64,000 nucleotides of DNA. It comes from Turritopsis dohrnii (Eukaryota > Cnidaria > Hydrozoa > Anthoathecata > Oceaniidae). Positions 23,901 to 34,911 of this stretch are shown here, piece by piece; within the stretch, counting starts at the first letter, position 1, and every line of letters begins with the position of its first letter. The translations under genes were made by a program, and so were the position numbers. Under the pieces are notes generated by a model. The model saw only the letters and a list, made by a program, of their open reading frames with translations, searched no databases and had not been told where the DNA came from. The stretch lies in contig BQMF02000037.1 of NCBI GenBank assembly GCA_027922465.2, positions 1,302,001 to 1,366,000 on the forward strand, given 5' to 3'.

Positions 23901-25784
23901 TTCAGTGGAAACGGGTAATACCATCTTTTTTTCTCTGCTTTGCGTAAAACTCTATAAAAGACATTCAAATTACGTAACATCACCCTATACATCACCCCTT
24001 CATTTTTGGCATATAAGAAAAGTGAGACCCGATACCCTTAGTGATACCCGAGACCCGATACCCTAATACCCGATACCCTGATACCGATACCCTATGTCTG
24101 AGACCCGAGACCCGAGACCCTAGTACCGATACCCGAGACCGGATACCCTATTTTTCAATTTTTTAATATGGTTAATTATCATGCAAAATTGGGAAAAATT
24201 GAGATTTAACATGAAATTCAAACAGGTAGTTGATTTATTACATAAATGTTCAACTATACATCTATACATGTCGCTTTCAAAATTCTTAAATGTTGCTGAC
24301 TCAAGAATGGTTTTAAATCTACGGGAACTACTATCATACTTGCATGGAATAATTTATTTCGGTTGCCCAAACAAGCATGGTTGAAATGATAATAAACTTT
24401 TTTGAACTCGTTTGAAATTGTTGGCTTTTTAGGGGGTGATCACATGAGGGGGGCTAGCCCGGTAAACCGGGCTGGCTCGGTTAGGCGGGCTGATAACTTT
24501 TATGATCACATGGAAAAGTATCAGCCCGCTTAACCGGGCTGAAGAATTGATCACGTGATATTTGTTATATTTTTCAACTTTACGCATGCGCCGTGTATGC
24601 AATTTCATCCCGGCAAAGGGGGCCAGCCCGGTTGAAAGCCATCACACGAGAAATTCTTCAGCCCGCTTTACCGAGATCTCGGTTAAATAAAGCGAGATCT
24701 CGGCAAAGCGGGCTGGCTCGTTTCTCATGTGATCACAAACACAAATTTATGGCACTTTCCTAATAGTAGCGAGATCTCGGCAAACCGAGCTAGCCCGCCT
24801 AACCGGGCTAGCCCCCCTCCATGTGATCACCCCCTTAGTTTGTGGATCTACGTATGTTCGTTTTGTTCTTTGTTCTTATGTATTCGTTGAAGCATACAAA
24901 ATAACAGGTCTATTTGATCTTCGTTCTTTAGTATCCATAGTTATTCTTAAAGTTATCACCTGTCCATCTTGTTTTTAAGGCACGTGTGCTTCATGATATA
25001 ACCGCTGATTTTAACTTTTTTAATTGTATTGTTATATTTTGCACATGCCTTAACAGTTACGCGACCAGCGGCATCGACTCCTTATACACTGAATGATTAA
25101 CTTTAATGCCGAATATTATGCAAAATCTTCGACACAGAAAATAAATATAGAAGACAAATGATTTTCAATCTAATAAAAATTTGAACAGTGCCGGTGATAT
25201 TATTTTATTTTTTTATTTTATTATCTATCTCATCGAAAAAAAATCAAGGTATCGGGTCTCGGGTATCGGTACTAGGGTATCGGGTCTCGGGTCTCAGACA
25301 TAGGGTATCGGTATCAGGGTATCGGGTATTAGGGTATCGGGTCTCGGGTATCACTAAGGGTATCGGGTCTCACTTTTCTTATATGCCCTTCATTTTTATC
25401 TTCGCTAGTTTATTTTGTACACGTATATTTTTTATAAGAAACCAGTGAAAGGCCCTAGTACAGAGTGTTTCTTAATTATTATTTATTTATTTATTTTTTT
25501 TTGCGTTTTCAGTATTGAAACTTTCTTACTTGGTAATATTTACAGTAGGCAACACAATCGGATCGACGTTAAAAAAAAGAGTCAATTAATTGTAAGGATA
25601 GTAAAGGGTACAAAGAATGTGTGGATTACACTTTCTCTTCATTCATAAATAGCCGATTTAAAATTTTTGATGATAGACGATAAAGGGTAAACTTGTATTC
25701 AATTGAAATTGACAATCGATCGAAATTGGTTCGAATAAGAAATTGACGTTCGAATAAAGACAACGTGCGATTATCTTCTTAATA

Positions 25785-25821
<37 letters not shown>

Positions 25822-27297
25822 CTTATCAAAATTTTTTGAAATGGTCATGCTAGCTGTGAACGAGCCATTGCTTTTTATCATAAGAGAATAAAAACAACTG
25901 TATTTTTCATGGCAACAAAAGAAGATTTTGTACTTATAACTTACATCTAGACATCACAAATCTTCCGTTTCTAATACAGAATTTTCGCTTTTTGTTCAAA
26001 ATTCTAATTACCGCCCGGGCGCTTATTAATTTCTAAGTTAATGTTAAGTCGGGCGCTTATTGGAGAGGGGCGCTTATAAAAATATTTCTGACTACAGGGG
26101 GCGCTTATTAGAGAGGGGCGCTTATTGGAGAGGGGCGTTAATTAGAGAGAATACGGTGTACACACTATTTCAATAAAAACGCTCTTCTACGTAGTGATTA
26201 TTGAACGATTTTGCCATGATGCCCTTTAATCATTTAGATGTTTTACGGACCGTGTTGGGCGGAAAGGAGGACCACAACTTCTCTCATTAGAGGCGTTTAC
26301 AGGTTGCGCCACAAAAGGCGTGGGTATACATGAAATCCTACACGTGTTAGGATTTGAACACACCATGAAAAGAAGGGATCGTGATAGGCATATTTATATA
26401 AATTATGACAACATGTATGGATGTAAGTGTATTTTATTCCATTTCAGTCAAACGTGATTGCGTATTTGGTTTGCAACACAACTGCCAAGTGATTTCAGTT
26501 TATGAAACACTCTTTTCTGACGTTTTAGTCGTTAGGTATCAGTATGCGATGCATGAACCTGGTTTCGGATCGGTGATGGGGGAAAACTATGATCTCTTCT
26601 CGATCATGCATTATGGAAAGTTAGTACTTGTTATGTTTCGTTATCTTTTTGTTAGGTAAAATCCACCCAGGTAGAATAAAATTTGATAAGATTTTTTATA
26701 TTAGCCTGGAAGTAGAAGTGTAAAAAATAATTTAGATGGGAAAAATGTGTTTAACTAAAAAGGCTTTTTGCAGCGGCTATTTCGTTTGAAATCTTCATAA
26801 TTCCTGTTCTTTGTATTTTACTTGGCAACCAATAAAAAGACGTACAGAAAATGAGCTTATAGAAAATTCTAATCGGTCTGGGTTTAATAATGTCTGATAA
26901 TTTGGCGATTTTATTCGATAAGCTTTCCTCCCGTTTAACTTGACAATTATTTCGAGTGTCTTGTATGGAGAGAAACCAATCATACTGTAATAGTTGACTT
27001 ATACGTAAACCTGCGGTGCAACAAAAAAAATAGGTCAGGTTTATGATTAAAACTCGGTTGTCATTTAAAGCAAAAGTCCACACGAGATTTGATGTAATTT
27101 GTAACCATAAAGATGAATTGCTGAGCTTATTTCTTCAAATTTCTAGCTACGCTGGTTCAATTGACTTGAATATACCCGTTATGACACCGTTGTTAGTTCC
27201 GAATGCGGTGATGGGACAACGTATCGCCATGTCGCCAACAGATCTGATCCAACTAAACCGCCTGTATAACTGTACAGGGCGTGTCACAAGATTGTAA
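20987..27297 (+). CDS. Astacin family zinc metalloprotease (M12A), six exons
   Basis: Secreted zinc endopeptidase of the astacin family. Exons 20987-21139, 22431-22595, 23794-23914, 26238-26422, 26529-26619 and 27147-27297 join in phase. The first exon starts after a TTTTCATTTCTAG acceptor with TG, so the initiator ATG may be split across the junction with an unseen upstream exon. The hydrophobic LVALLSLSTS that follows would be the signal peptide. A short propeptide ends near RSRRVVVEQRKWP, where the catalytic domain begins. The zinc site is HEILHVLGFEH (from 26329), followed by RDRDRHI. The Met-turn is SIMHY. Four cysteines (LSCIRL, GGCFTD, TGCATK, LYNCTG) fit the two family disulfides. The residue after the third zinc His is Thr, where astacins nearly always have Glu. 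The protein ends soon after the catalytic domain, with no EGF, CUB or ShK tail. Confidence 0.9.
21735..22248. mobile_element. GCGCCCC-repeat element in astacin intron 1
   Basis: CCGTATTTAATCGAATAAGC opens a block rich in AATAAGCGCCCC motifs (21740-21890), with further copies at 22168-22240. The block interrupts the dispersed repeat known from 8376-8455, which shows it was inserted. The same motif, inverted (GGGGCGCTTATT), recurs at 26008-26158 and ends GAGAATACGGTG, the complement of the left end. Confidence 0.6.
24008..25387. repeat. Long inverted repeat of CCGATACCC/GAGACCC arrays
   Basis: Arms 24008-24150 and 25247-25387 are near-perfect reverse complements, about 140 bp with only a few mismatches. 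Each arm is a short tandem array of ATACCCGAGACCCGATACCC-like units, a pattern resembling telomeric repeats. The spacer of about 1.1 kb contains a MITE (24432-24834). The whole block lies within astacin intron 3. Confidence 0.8.
24432..24834. mobile_element. Harbinger-like MITE with TTA target duplication
   Basis: 403-bp element whose ends read GGGGGTGATCACATG on both sides in inverted orientation, followed by GGGGGGCTAGCCCGG. TTA flanks both ends (24429-24431, 24835-24837). The interior is built of CCCGGTTAAGCGGGCTGA-like and GAGATCTCGGCAAAG palindromic modules and has no open frame. The three-base TTA duplication and G-rich TIRs suggest a PIF/Harbinger relative, but no transposase is present to confirm this. 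Confidence 0.7.
25785..25821 (+). repeat. G37 homopolymer
   Basis: An uninterrupted run of 37 G, flanked by AATA and CTTATC. It lies in astacin intron 3 and may have grown from a GGGGGCGCTTAT motif of the nearby element at 26008-26158. It could form G-quadruplexes, and its exact length is unreliable in any assembly. Confidence 0.9.
26008..26158. repeat. Inverted GGGGCGCTTATT block
   Basis: Six copies of GGGGCGCTTATT-type motifs end in GAGAATACGGTG. This is the inverted counterpart of the block at 21735-22248. The piece at 26160-26215 that follows belongs to the 110-bp dispersed repeat family. The next astacin exon starts at 26238. Confidence 0.65.
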
Positions 27298-28836
27298 GGG
27301 GTGATTACTCTTTACTGATTACTGTTTGTTGTCACGGTGCCATGGAAACCAATCACTTTCTTTCATTCCTAGACGACGTATTTGTAATGTTTTCAAATCT
27401 GCCATTATAAAGAGGTGTACTTAATGAACTAAACTTTAGGCCGAAAGCTAAACTAAGCAATGGAAATTCATGGTACAGTGGGAACCAACTAGTATTTGTT
27501 AGTAGAAAGGAAATATTGATTTTAAAAGAGGAAGACCCGGTTTTTTTACACTAAACGTATTTGTTTTTGAACACATTTTATTTTTCTTTCTTTTCTTCGT
27601 GAAATGTTTTGTAGCTCAAACTTTTCTGGATTTTTTTGGAGAAGTGTTCTTTGATCATTTAAGTCATAGTTGAAAACTCTTCAAGGATTACTTGTGATAA
27701 AATATGTGCCTTTTTCTCATTTAAAGATTTCAAATCAGAAAATAAATAAAGACGGGGTTTTTACAACATACATCCAACTGTTTTTTTCAAGGATTAGGTT
27801 GAGTGTATACACGGCTTTATATTGGATTGATGCACATTATAAAATATTTGAACCAACAGATTATTCTCATCAGTTTCTGGGAACAATTTTCATTTTAAAA
27901 GAGCGATGATCAATATCACGTATTCTGGCCGCGAAACCCAAACAAATGCAAACATTCTAGAATCACCTTATCGTATCGCTTTGTCGCTCCTTTAATTTTT
28001 TTAATCCTGTTTGATCTTTATGATAATTTATGATAATTTATAACAACTTTTTCGCAACTGCACAATGGCATAATTACAACATTCCACAGCTTGTTTGCTG
28101 CTTTATACCCTCACTATCCCAGATACATTTCACAAGGTTAACACAGTAAAGTCTAATGTTTAAAACCTGTCCCGTCCACTGTATGCTAATGCCTATCTGT
28201 CTTTTTGTGTCTCCAATAAACAGAAATCTGTCCACATTCTTCACAATGGCAGCGATTTCATTGGTTTTGAATTTGGTGACGATAATAAAATAACAATAAA
28301 ATAACAAAATCACTGGTGTCACTATTTGAATGTGAGCTAAAGATTGCGAAAGACAGTCATTCGGTTGTTTCACAATCTAAAATAGCGATGCAGTAAGGCT
28401 CGCAATAATGCCAACAAACCTTCGGGTAATGTTTTAAAAGATAAGGGATGTGCTTATCAAAAACTTGAAGAATATGCATTTACGGCTTTGCTGCAACCAT
28501 GTATTGTATTGAGAACTTTGAACTCAAATACGGAGATATAAGGTAACTGCTACAATAATACAAACAAAGTGTTTTAAAATGGAAAAGACCGCGCAAATTC
28601 AATTGACTCGAGAGGGCGTAATAAACTATTTTTTAAGATTTTTGACGCCCCTTCCCCTTCTGTCAACCTGCGTCAAGTTTGCGTTGTCCCTCCCCCTCAG
28701 TTGACGTCATCGCTTGAGAGAGTTGACGTCATTTGTGAACAGTCCCTAATTATGAATCGGACTGGGGAAAGTGAGTTGGTTGGCGTGTTGTGAACAACAA
28801 TTTGATCCACATGACTGCAATGTAGATTTACTTTAA
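27298..28836. other. No gene recognised
   Basis: Astacin 3' flank. Two AATAAA-like strings occur in the first 500 bp (for example near 27742), but no clear cleavage site can be set. Nothing else was recognised. Confidence 0.4.
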
Positions 28837-29498
28837 TGGTAGAAATTTTCGCGGTACTAATTTTCGCGAGTTTCGCGAATTTTTGCCAAATTCGCGAAAA
28901 TAAATCCCAAAAAAAACATTATTTCGCCAATTCGCGAAAATAAGTCCCGCGAATTTCTTCGCAATACATGATTCGCGAAAATAAATCTCGCGAAATTTCG
29001 AAAAAAAAAACACTTTTTTTTTTGCTTTTTTGAATCTCTTTCGAGTTTACTAAAAAGGGGTAAAATCAATATAAAATCTACTACTTAGTCAGAAACAACC
29101 ACGATATCATTGTCCGACGCTTGATTGAACGATTAGAACTATTTTGTATTTTGATAGATTAGTATTTGTACTTTGTATTTCTCTTTCTGTTTAAAATGAA
29201 CAAGGATCCTTGAGAGTACCAATACAAAAGTCTTTCTTTCTTACTAGAATTTCAATTCGAAAAATTTATCTTGCGAGTTTTTTTTTATCTAAATTGCCAT
29301 GCGCGAAAATTAATCTCGCGAATTTTTTTACCTAATTTGCCATTCGCGAAAATTTATCTCGCGAAATTTTACGAGTTTCTGATTTCGCGAAAATAAATCT
29401 CGCAAAATTTCGCGAGATCATTCATTCGCGAAAATAAATCCCATCGATTTCGCGAGCTCGTGACCTCGCGAAAATTAGTACCGCGAAAATTTCTACCA
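28837..29498. mobile_element. TTAA-flanked MITE with 34-bp perfect TIRs
   Basis: Starts TGGTAGAAATTTTCGCGGTA and ends with the exact complement. The inverted match is perfect over 34 bp. TTAA stands on both sides (28833-28836, 29499-29502), the target of piggyBac-type transposases. The 662-bp interior is a degenerate array of TTCGCGAAAATAAATCTCGC and its complement, with no open frame of interest. Related partial copies occur at 15985-16115 and 16430-16500. Confidence 0.75.
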
Positions 29499-29502
29499 TT
29501 AA

Positions 29503-30237
29503 AGTATTGTTAGATTTTCTTGCTTCTCCATATAAAGGAAGTACGACTATTCTGCCATTAACAGTTATAAGTCATCTTTATCAGCAAAAGGTTGATGGCA
29601 AACCTGTGGGTCAGCATCCTAAAGTGTGTGCACACGACTGGTCCTTTTTTAATGGAAAACCAAAACTAAAACATATTTTGGGGAATTTAAAGCAGGTATT
29701 ATCCTACATATTAAATTGTTATCAGATAATATATATCATAATATCAGACAAGCGTCTTGACATTTTCTACCTCGATATGAAGTATATGGTAAAAACTTCA
29801 GATTCCTTTACGTTATTCTTTTCTAAAGTTACCAAGTTGGAAGAGCAGCCAGCCCCTCCTACGCTTGAATTCACAAAATGTCCAAAAGATAGGCGTATAT
29901 GCGTTATGAATTACCTCGGAAAATGCCTAAAACGATCAAAACCGTGTGAAGGGAGGCTGATCAGAACCAATTGTTTCTTAATCATTTAAGTCCCTACAAG
30001 GAAGTCCATACTTCAACGATTTCTAATTGGGTGAAATTGACACTTAAGCTAGCAGGGATTGATGTAAAAATATACCAGGCTTATTTTTGGCAGGCCAGCT
30101 TCTATTTCAAAAGCGACAGTATCGAGACTCTCTTTCGAAGATATTTTGAAAAGGACCTCTTTTCTGGTCCAGGTATTTCACGTGGAAGACGTCTTACAGC
30201 ATGCAATCTGAAGGGAAAATCAGTTTTAACGGTATAA
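29503..30237 (+). pseudogene. Tyrosine recombinase (DIRS/Crypton-type) relic
   Basis: Plus-strand frames give VDGKPVGQHPKVC, then LDMKYMVKTSDSFTLFFSKV, KCPKDRRICVMNYL, KCLKRSKPCEG, a frameshift at about 29950-29970, SPYKEVHTSTISNWVKLTLK and LAGIDVKIYQ. This is the order of the transposon-type tyrosine recombinase catalytic domain (GKHPxVxRFxKG, LDxRYM, the arm with DRRLCVVRYL, then HKPVSxDTISRWxKxxLxxAGID, HSTRxAS). In the HSTRAAS position the sequence reads AYFWQAS, so the catalytic His and Arg are lost. With the frameshift it is a dead copy. It begins immediately beside the TTAA-flanked MITE. Confidence 0.75.
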
Positions 30238-30239
30238 GA

Positions 30240-31186
30240 TTCATCCTCACACCGTCTTTCTTGACATTGCGATAAAAATATTATTTTCATTTCCCTTTCA
30301 GGCAACAAGGAGAACAAGAATTTTTTTTTTTCTTTTCTAGCTTGCTTGATCGTGTCGGATATTCCTCAGAATTTTCTAAGAAGGTAATAACAGCTAAAAA
30401 AACAGGAGGTAGAAATAAAAAGACAGACGTCCTATTGTTATTGTGATTAGTCTCGATTACTCCAATCTTGAATCGTTCTTTGATTTGACGTAGAAATCGG
30501 AATTACATTACGTGACTTCGGCTCTTATGCAATTTTTCAAACTTTGTAAAGATGTGAACGGTTATACTCTGATGATGTAACGTAGCTTTACTAACAGTCG
30601 AGATTTAAATCTGGTGGTATGTATGGCGAATGCAATGTCACCTGGTATAATGATACATGTCAAGAAGATGGATGATGATCACTGAAAGATAAAATACGAT
30701 ATCATTCCATATAATACCGTGCTTCACGATACGAAACATTATTACATTACGAGAAGATTATCTCCTTCATTCGATGTAGATAGTCCCTTTTCATCGTACG
30801 CTCTTCTTTGCTATGCATTAGAGGAAATCGTTCACATGAAAACCCTTTCTCTTCGGAAAAGGCTCCTCCAGTAGAGGATTTTGCTCTTGATTACAATTTT
30901 TCTAGGTGTGCTTGAGTTTTTGAAATCGTTTGTCTTTTATTTGGATGGTATGTTTCTGTAATCATTTATTTTATTTTATTTTATATGTTTCAACTTTCTT
31001 GTAATGAACATATGTTAGACCAATATGCAAACATTGTGAGAAACAATGAAGGGTGGTAATTTATTCAACACAATTCAAAAACTGCACTCGAGATTTCTTG
31101 TAGAGTTTTATAATGCATATGACCGAACAGAAAGAATAGATTTGGAAATATAAATGTATCTTATAGAAGGGTGTAATATGAATAAA
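30240..31186. other. No gene recognised
   Basis: AT-rich sequence without exon, TIR or tandem array that I could support. Confidence 0.4.
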
Positions 31187-31575
31187 GCCGATGATACACG
31201 AGTCGATTAGTTGCTTTCGATTTGTAGAATTCTACAAATCGCTGCGTGTATCATGCACAAATCGTATGTTGTGAGCATGATTCTACAAGTTGCTTTCGAC
31301 AAAAAAAAATCGAGCCTGTTGGAATTCTGCGATTAATCGCAGCTTATCAAACCAATCAAAAAGCTTCCTTTTTTATACAGAAAATGCGCACATGAAAACT
31401 TCTAGATTAAAATGATATGTTTATAAAAATCTTAACAAACATCAAACTGCAAACATCATGGCGCAAAAAAAAAGATAATTTTGTTGAACAATTTATCACC
31501 GAATGGTATTCTGAAGAATCGTTGTGGAATTGCAGATTTAAGCCGATGATACACGAGTCGATTAGTTGCTTAATC
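31187..31575. repeat. Hairpin element GATGATACACGAGTCGATTA, two direct copies
   Basis: GCCGATGATACACGAGTCGA-TTAGTTGCTT occurs at 31189-31216 and again at 31542-31570. The first copy continues into a perfect 24-bp palindrome (31218-31241) and then an imperfect complement (GCTGCGTGTATCATG), so the unit is a fold-back. The segment between the two copies has no recognisable gene. Confidence 0.7.
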
Positions 31576-31884
31576 AAGCATTTACGGTTTATAATAATAT
31601 TTCAAAAATATAAGATAATCCATAAATACAAGTTTACAACAACAAAGAAATAAAGAGTTCATGTTGAAATCGTGATCTAAAGTAGAAATGAAAAAGCATT
31701 TGCAAAGTAAATAATTTGATCGTAGCTACTGATATTCAATTTGTGGCTCATGTCTGGTGCGGAAGGTTTGAATGTTGAACAAGAAGCCGCTTGGCTTGAA
31801 GACTTCAGGACGTAATACAACACGATACACATCTGGTTTCAAAAATACAAACTTGCCGAACTGCCAAATTACGGTCACATCTAA

Positions 31885-32345
31885 CAAAATGACTGGCAAA
31901 TTTTAAATCAACATCTTCCATTTGTGCTTTGTACAAATTTTTATGAATATTAAAGAACTTTCAAAAATTGATACAAATTTGGCCCAAATTGTCCATTTTT
32001 GGTCAAAACAGACAAAATGACTGTCAAATTCGAAATCAACATCTTTCAAATGTGATCCGTGCAAATTTTTATGAAAATTGAAGAATTTTCGAAATTTGGT
32101 CCAAATTTGGCCTAAATTGCCCAATTTTAGTTAAACCTGGCAAAATCATTGTCAAATTGGAAATCAGCACCTTTCAATTGTGACCTGTGCGAAATTTCAT
32201 GAAAGTTGAAGAATTTTCGAAATTTGTCCAAATTTGGCCTAAATTTCCCAATTTTAGTCAAAACTGGCAAAATCATTGTCAAATTCGAAATCAGCACCTT
32301 TCAATTTGACTCTGTGCAAAATTTCATGAAAATTGGCCTACTGGA
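31885..32345. repeat. Tandem repeat, about 121-bp unit, nearly four copies
   Basis: Units starting TGGCAAATTNNAAATCANCA, then CTTTCAATTGTGACCTGTGC, AAATTTTTATGAAAATTGAA and CAAATTTGGCCTAAATTGCC begin near 31890, 32015, 32140 and 32262. Divergence between units is 10-20 percent. No conserved reading frame was seen across the units. Confidence 0.8.
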
Positions 32346-33895
32346 AGTCCGAATTTAACGAAATTTGCGAATTCGGCAACGATGTCATGTAAACGCTGCA
32401 CAAAAACGTTCATAACTTGGAGTAGTAGTAGGAGGAGAAACCACGGGTATTTTAAAGACTTTACTCCACCACGGGTGTCCTAAAGTCAATAACACTTGTG
32501 AGATTTTGGATTGTGATCAGGTGGAGTTGTCAAGAAATTTCCTTTATGCGGAAAGCTAATATCTCAATCTCGTTACAAAAGCACTTCCTATCGACATCTT
32601 AGTTGTTATAGTGCGAATTTTACTTCATCACTACGTTCACTTAATAGTAGTTCATCTATTTCGCAGTGAAGGCGTTCATATCTACGCGGTAGTTTTCCCA
32701 ATTATATAAATAGTTCAGCCTCAGAAGAGCTAATGGTGTACTTAGGGACATTTTTATCTGAAAGGCGGACCTGATGAAAAATGAGATGGCTATAATTAGT
32801 ATTTTCGCTACTAATCGATATTTTAACTCGAATGGTTGGAATAATTTCGCATAAGTCTGAATATAACTGTTAAGGAAAGCGTGATTTTATGTTTTGACCT
32901 TCCTACCCCTACGAGCTTCGTGGTGCATTTTTTACAATGAAACCTTAAGATGGAACGACACTTGTTCCCCGGCACAACGAACCCAAAATGCCAAAATCTC
33001 TATTAGACGGATTCTGTTCTAAGACGCACAATTCCCTTACCTGAAATTCAACCGAGCACAGAGTTTAACACCCTTGATCAACCAAAATCACACCAATAAT
33101 ATGGAACCGATTTAAAATGAGAAACATAACTATTTTGATCTTTGCCCTTTCCCTAGTATGACTTTTGGTAATCAAATCAAAAGAAGCTGATCACGTGATT
33201 TGACAGAAGCATTTGACAGTGGAAACATAGAATAACTTGTACCTTGTACCAGTGGATAGTCATCTTCATTATCTTCATTGTCAATACTATATATATATAT
33301 CAATCGCTGCTACACAATTACAATCAAAGACATAATCGTTTCCAACTGATATTGATCGCCACACTCACCTCACCTTGCAGGCAAAACAATCAAAACTGAA
33401 ATTGACCTGAACTAACAGATATCTGAATGAGGACATGTTTCCAGATACAAATGAGAACATACATCTGCCATATAGTTAGCAAATTCTTTTTCGTTAATTT
33501 ACCATATCATTCGCAACATTTCATAGACAACTGACAACAATCGTTCCCAGCACAATTAACGTTGATCGGATGAACCAGGCACTAATAAAAGATAATGGAG
33601 CAAAATATTCTTTTATGACTGGTCATCTTTACTGAATATGTTAATTAATAAGTCAGATTACATAAACAAAACTTACTATCCAAACACAAAAACGCTTGGT
33701 TCCAAATAACAAATAGACAAAAATATTCGAGCTGTTTTATATTTATATTTCCTCAGCTTCTTTCAATACTCGGGTCTCACTTTCCAACTGAAAAGAATTT
33801 ACGTAGAAACCGAGATTGACAAAATGTATTTATATAGGACATGCAGTACATTTTGTTCAATATTTGTTGTATAATATCGGGAAAGGTAAACAACT
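32346..33895. other. No gene recognised
   Basis: AT-rich sequence with a short AT dinucleotide run at 33287-33299. Nothing else was recognised. Confidence 0.4.
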
Positions 33896-33896
33896 T

Positions 33897-34182
33897 ACTT
33901 TTAATTAGTTGCTATGGTTACATTTTCTTCAGGCTTGTAAAGATTCCTTCATTCTTTTCCTTTAGCTAGTAAAGAATTTAAAGCAAATCAAAAATATCAA
34001 AAATCGATATTGTCAAAAGGTTTTATGACATCTGTCATGCAACTCTTATTCAAAACTATCCAAGTAAAGAATTTCCACTTACTATTAAGCAGTTGTTAGA
34101 GTTTCATTTTCTACAAGCTTGTAAGATTTCTTCATTCTTTTCCTGTTTAGCTAGTAAAGTATTCAAAGCAGATCAAAATTAA
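33897..34182. repeat. Direct repeat of about 95 bp, 190-bp spacing
   Basis: The block TACATTTTCTTCAGGCTTGT-AAAGATTCCTTCATTCTTTTCC-TTTAGCTAGTAAAGAATTYAAAGC at 33897-33990 recurs in diverged form at 34086-34182. It may be an old segmental tandem duplication. Confidence 0.6.
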
Positions 34183-34518
34183 TACACTTGATTTCTTCAA
34201 CCAAGTATAATCAACCAATTTTAAGAAAACGAAAAGAAACTTTCTACAGATTTGATCCTTACCTTACAGCCATTATTCCAATTGGCACTTCACTGATCGT
34301 ATCTTCTGTTGTAAATCGCTTCTTAATGATTTCATTTTCTCTGTTATCACTTCCAAAGACCAACCAATCATAATACATACTATGTTATCGATAAGATATG
34401 TCATCGCTGGTATTTCCATTAATTTTAAAGGTTGAAAATCGTCGTCACTGCGTTAGGAATAGTACACGGTGGTTTAATATTCCACATGGAATATGTACAC
34501 CATTCATATTACAAGTAG

Positions 34519-34911
34519 ATGAAAGATGGTAAAGGATCTGTATTTTATTTTATAAGCACTCAGTCCTTACGAATACAGAATATTGTCCATACCTTTTCTC
34601 CATCTCTGTTGTTTCATCCGGTTTATCTGATGTCTTTTCTACCACTTATGGAAACAATTACCCCCTATATCATCATAGTTGTATTGAAACAAATAAGATT
34701 AATCAAATATACTAAAAACGACCAAAAAGATGATAGATATAAATCTACAAAGAGGCTCAATAGATGGCTGTCAGATCATAATAGTGCTAGTACAACTTCA
34801 AAAGTTATCAGAATAATGCCAACGTTTTCATTGATATCTTTCCATATTTTTCATTTGCTCGACCACTTGCAACAAACCAACCAATGTTGTCTACACACTA
34901 AAACGCAATAG
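34519..34911 (+). other. Unassigned 130-codon open frame
   Basis: An open frame with a hydrophobic stretch (YLMSFLPLMETITPYIIIVV) followed by a basic loop and a second hydrophobic segment. It vaguely recalls transmembrane helices with an intervening loop but matches no family I can name. Base composition is like the surroundings and no splice sites anchor it. It may well be chance. Confidence 0.15.

Noticed and set aside
24008..25387. Interstitial telomere fusion
   Set aside because: The CCGATACCC-like units are not a uniform known telomere repeat, and the inverted arrangement in an intron fits a mobile or fold-back element better.
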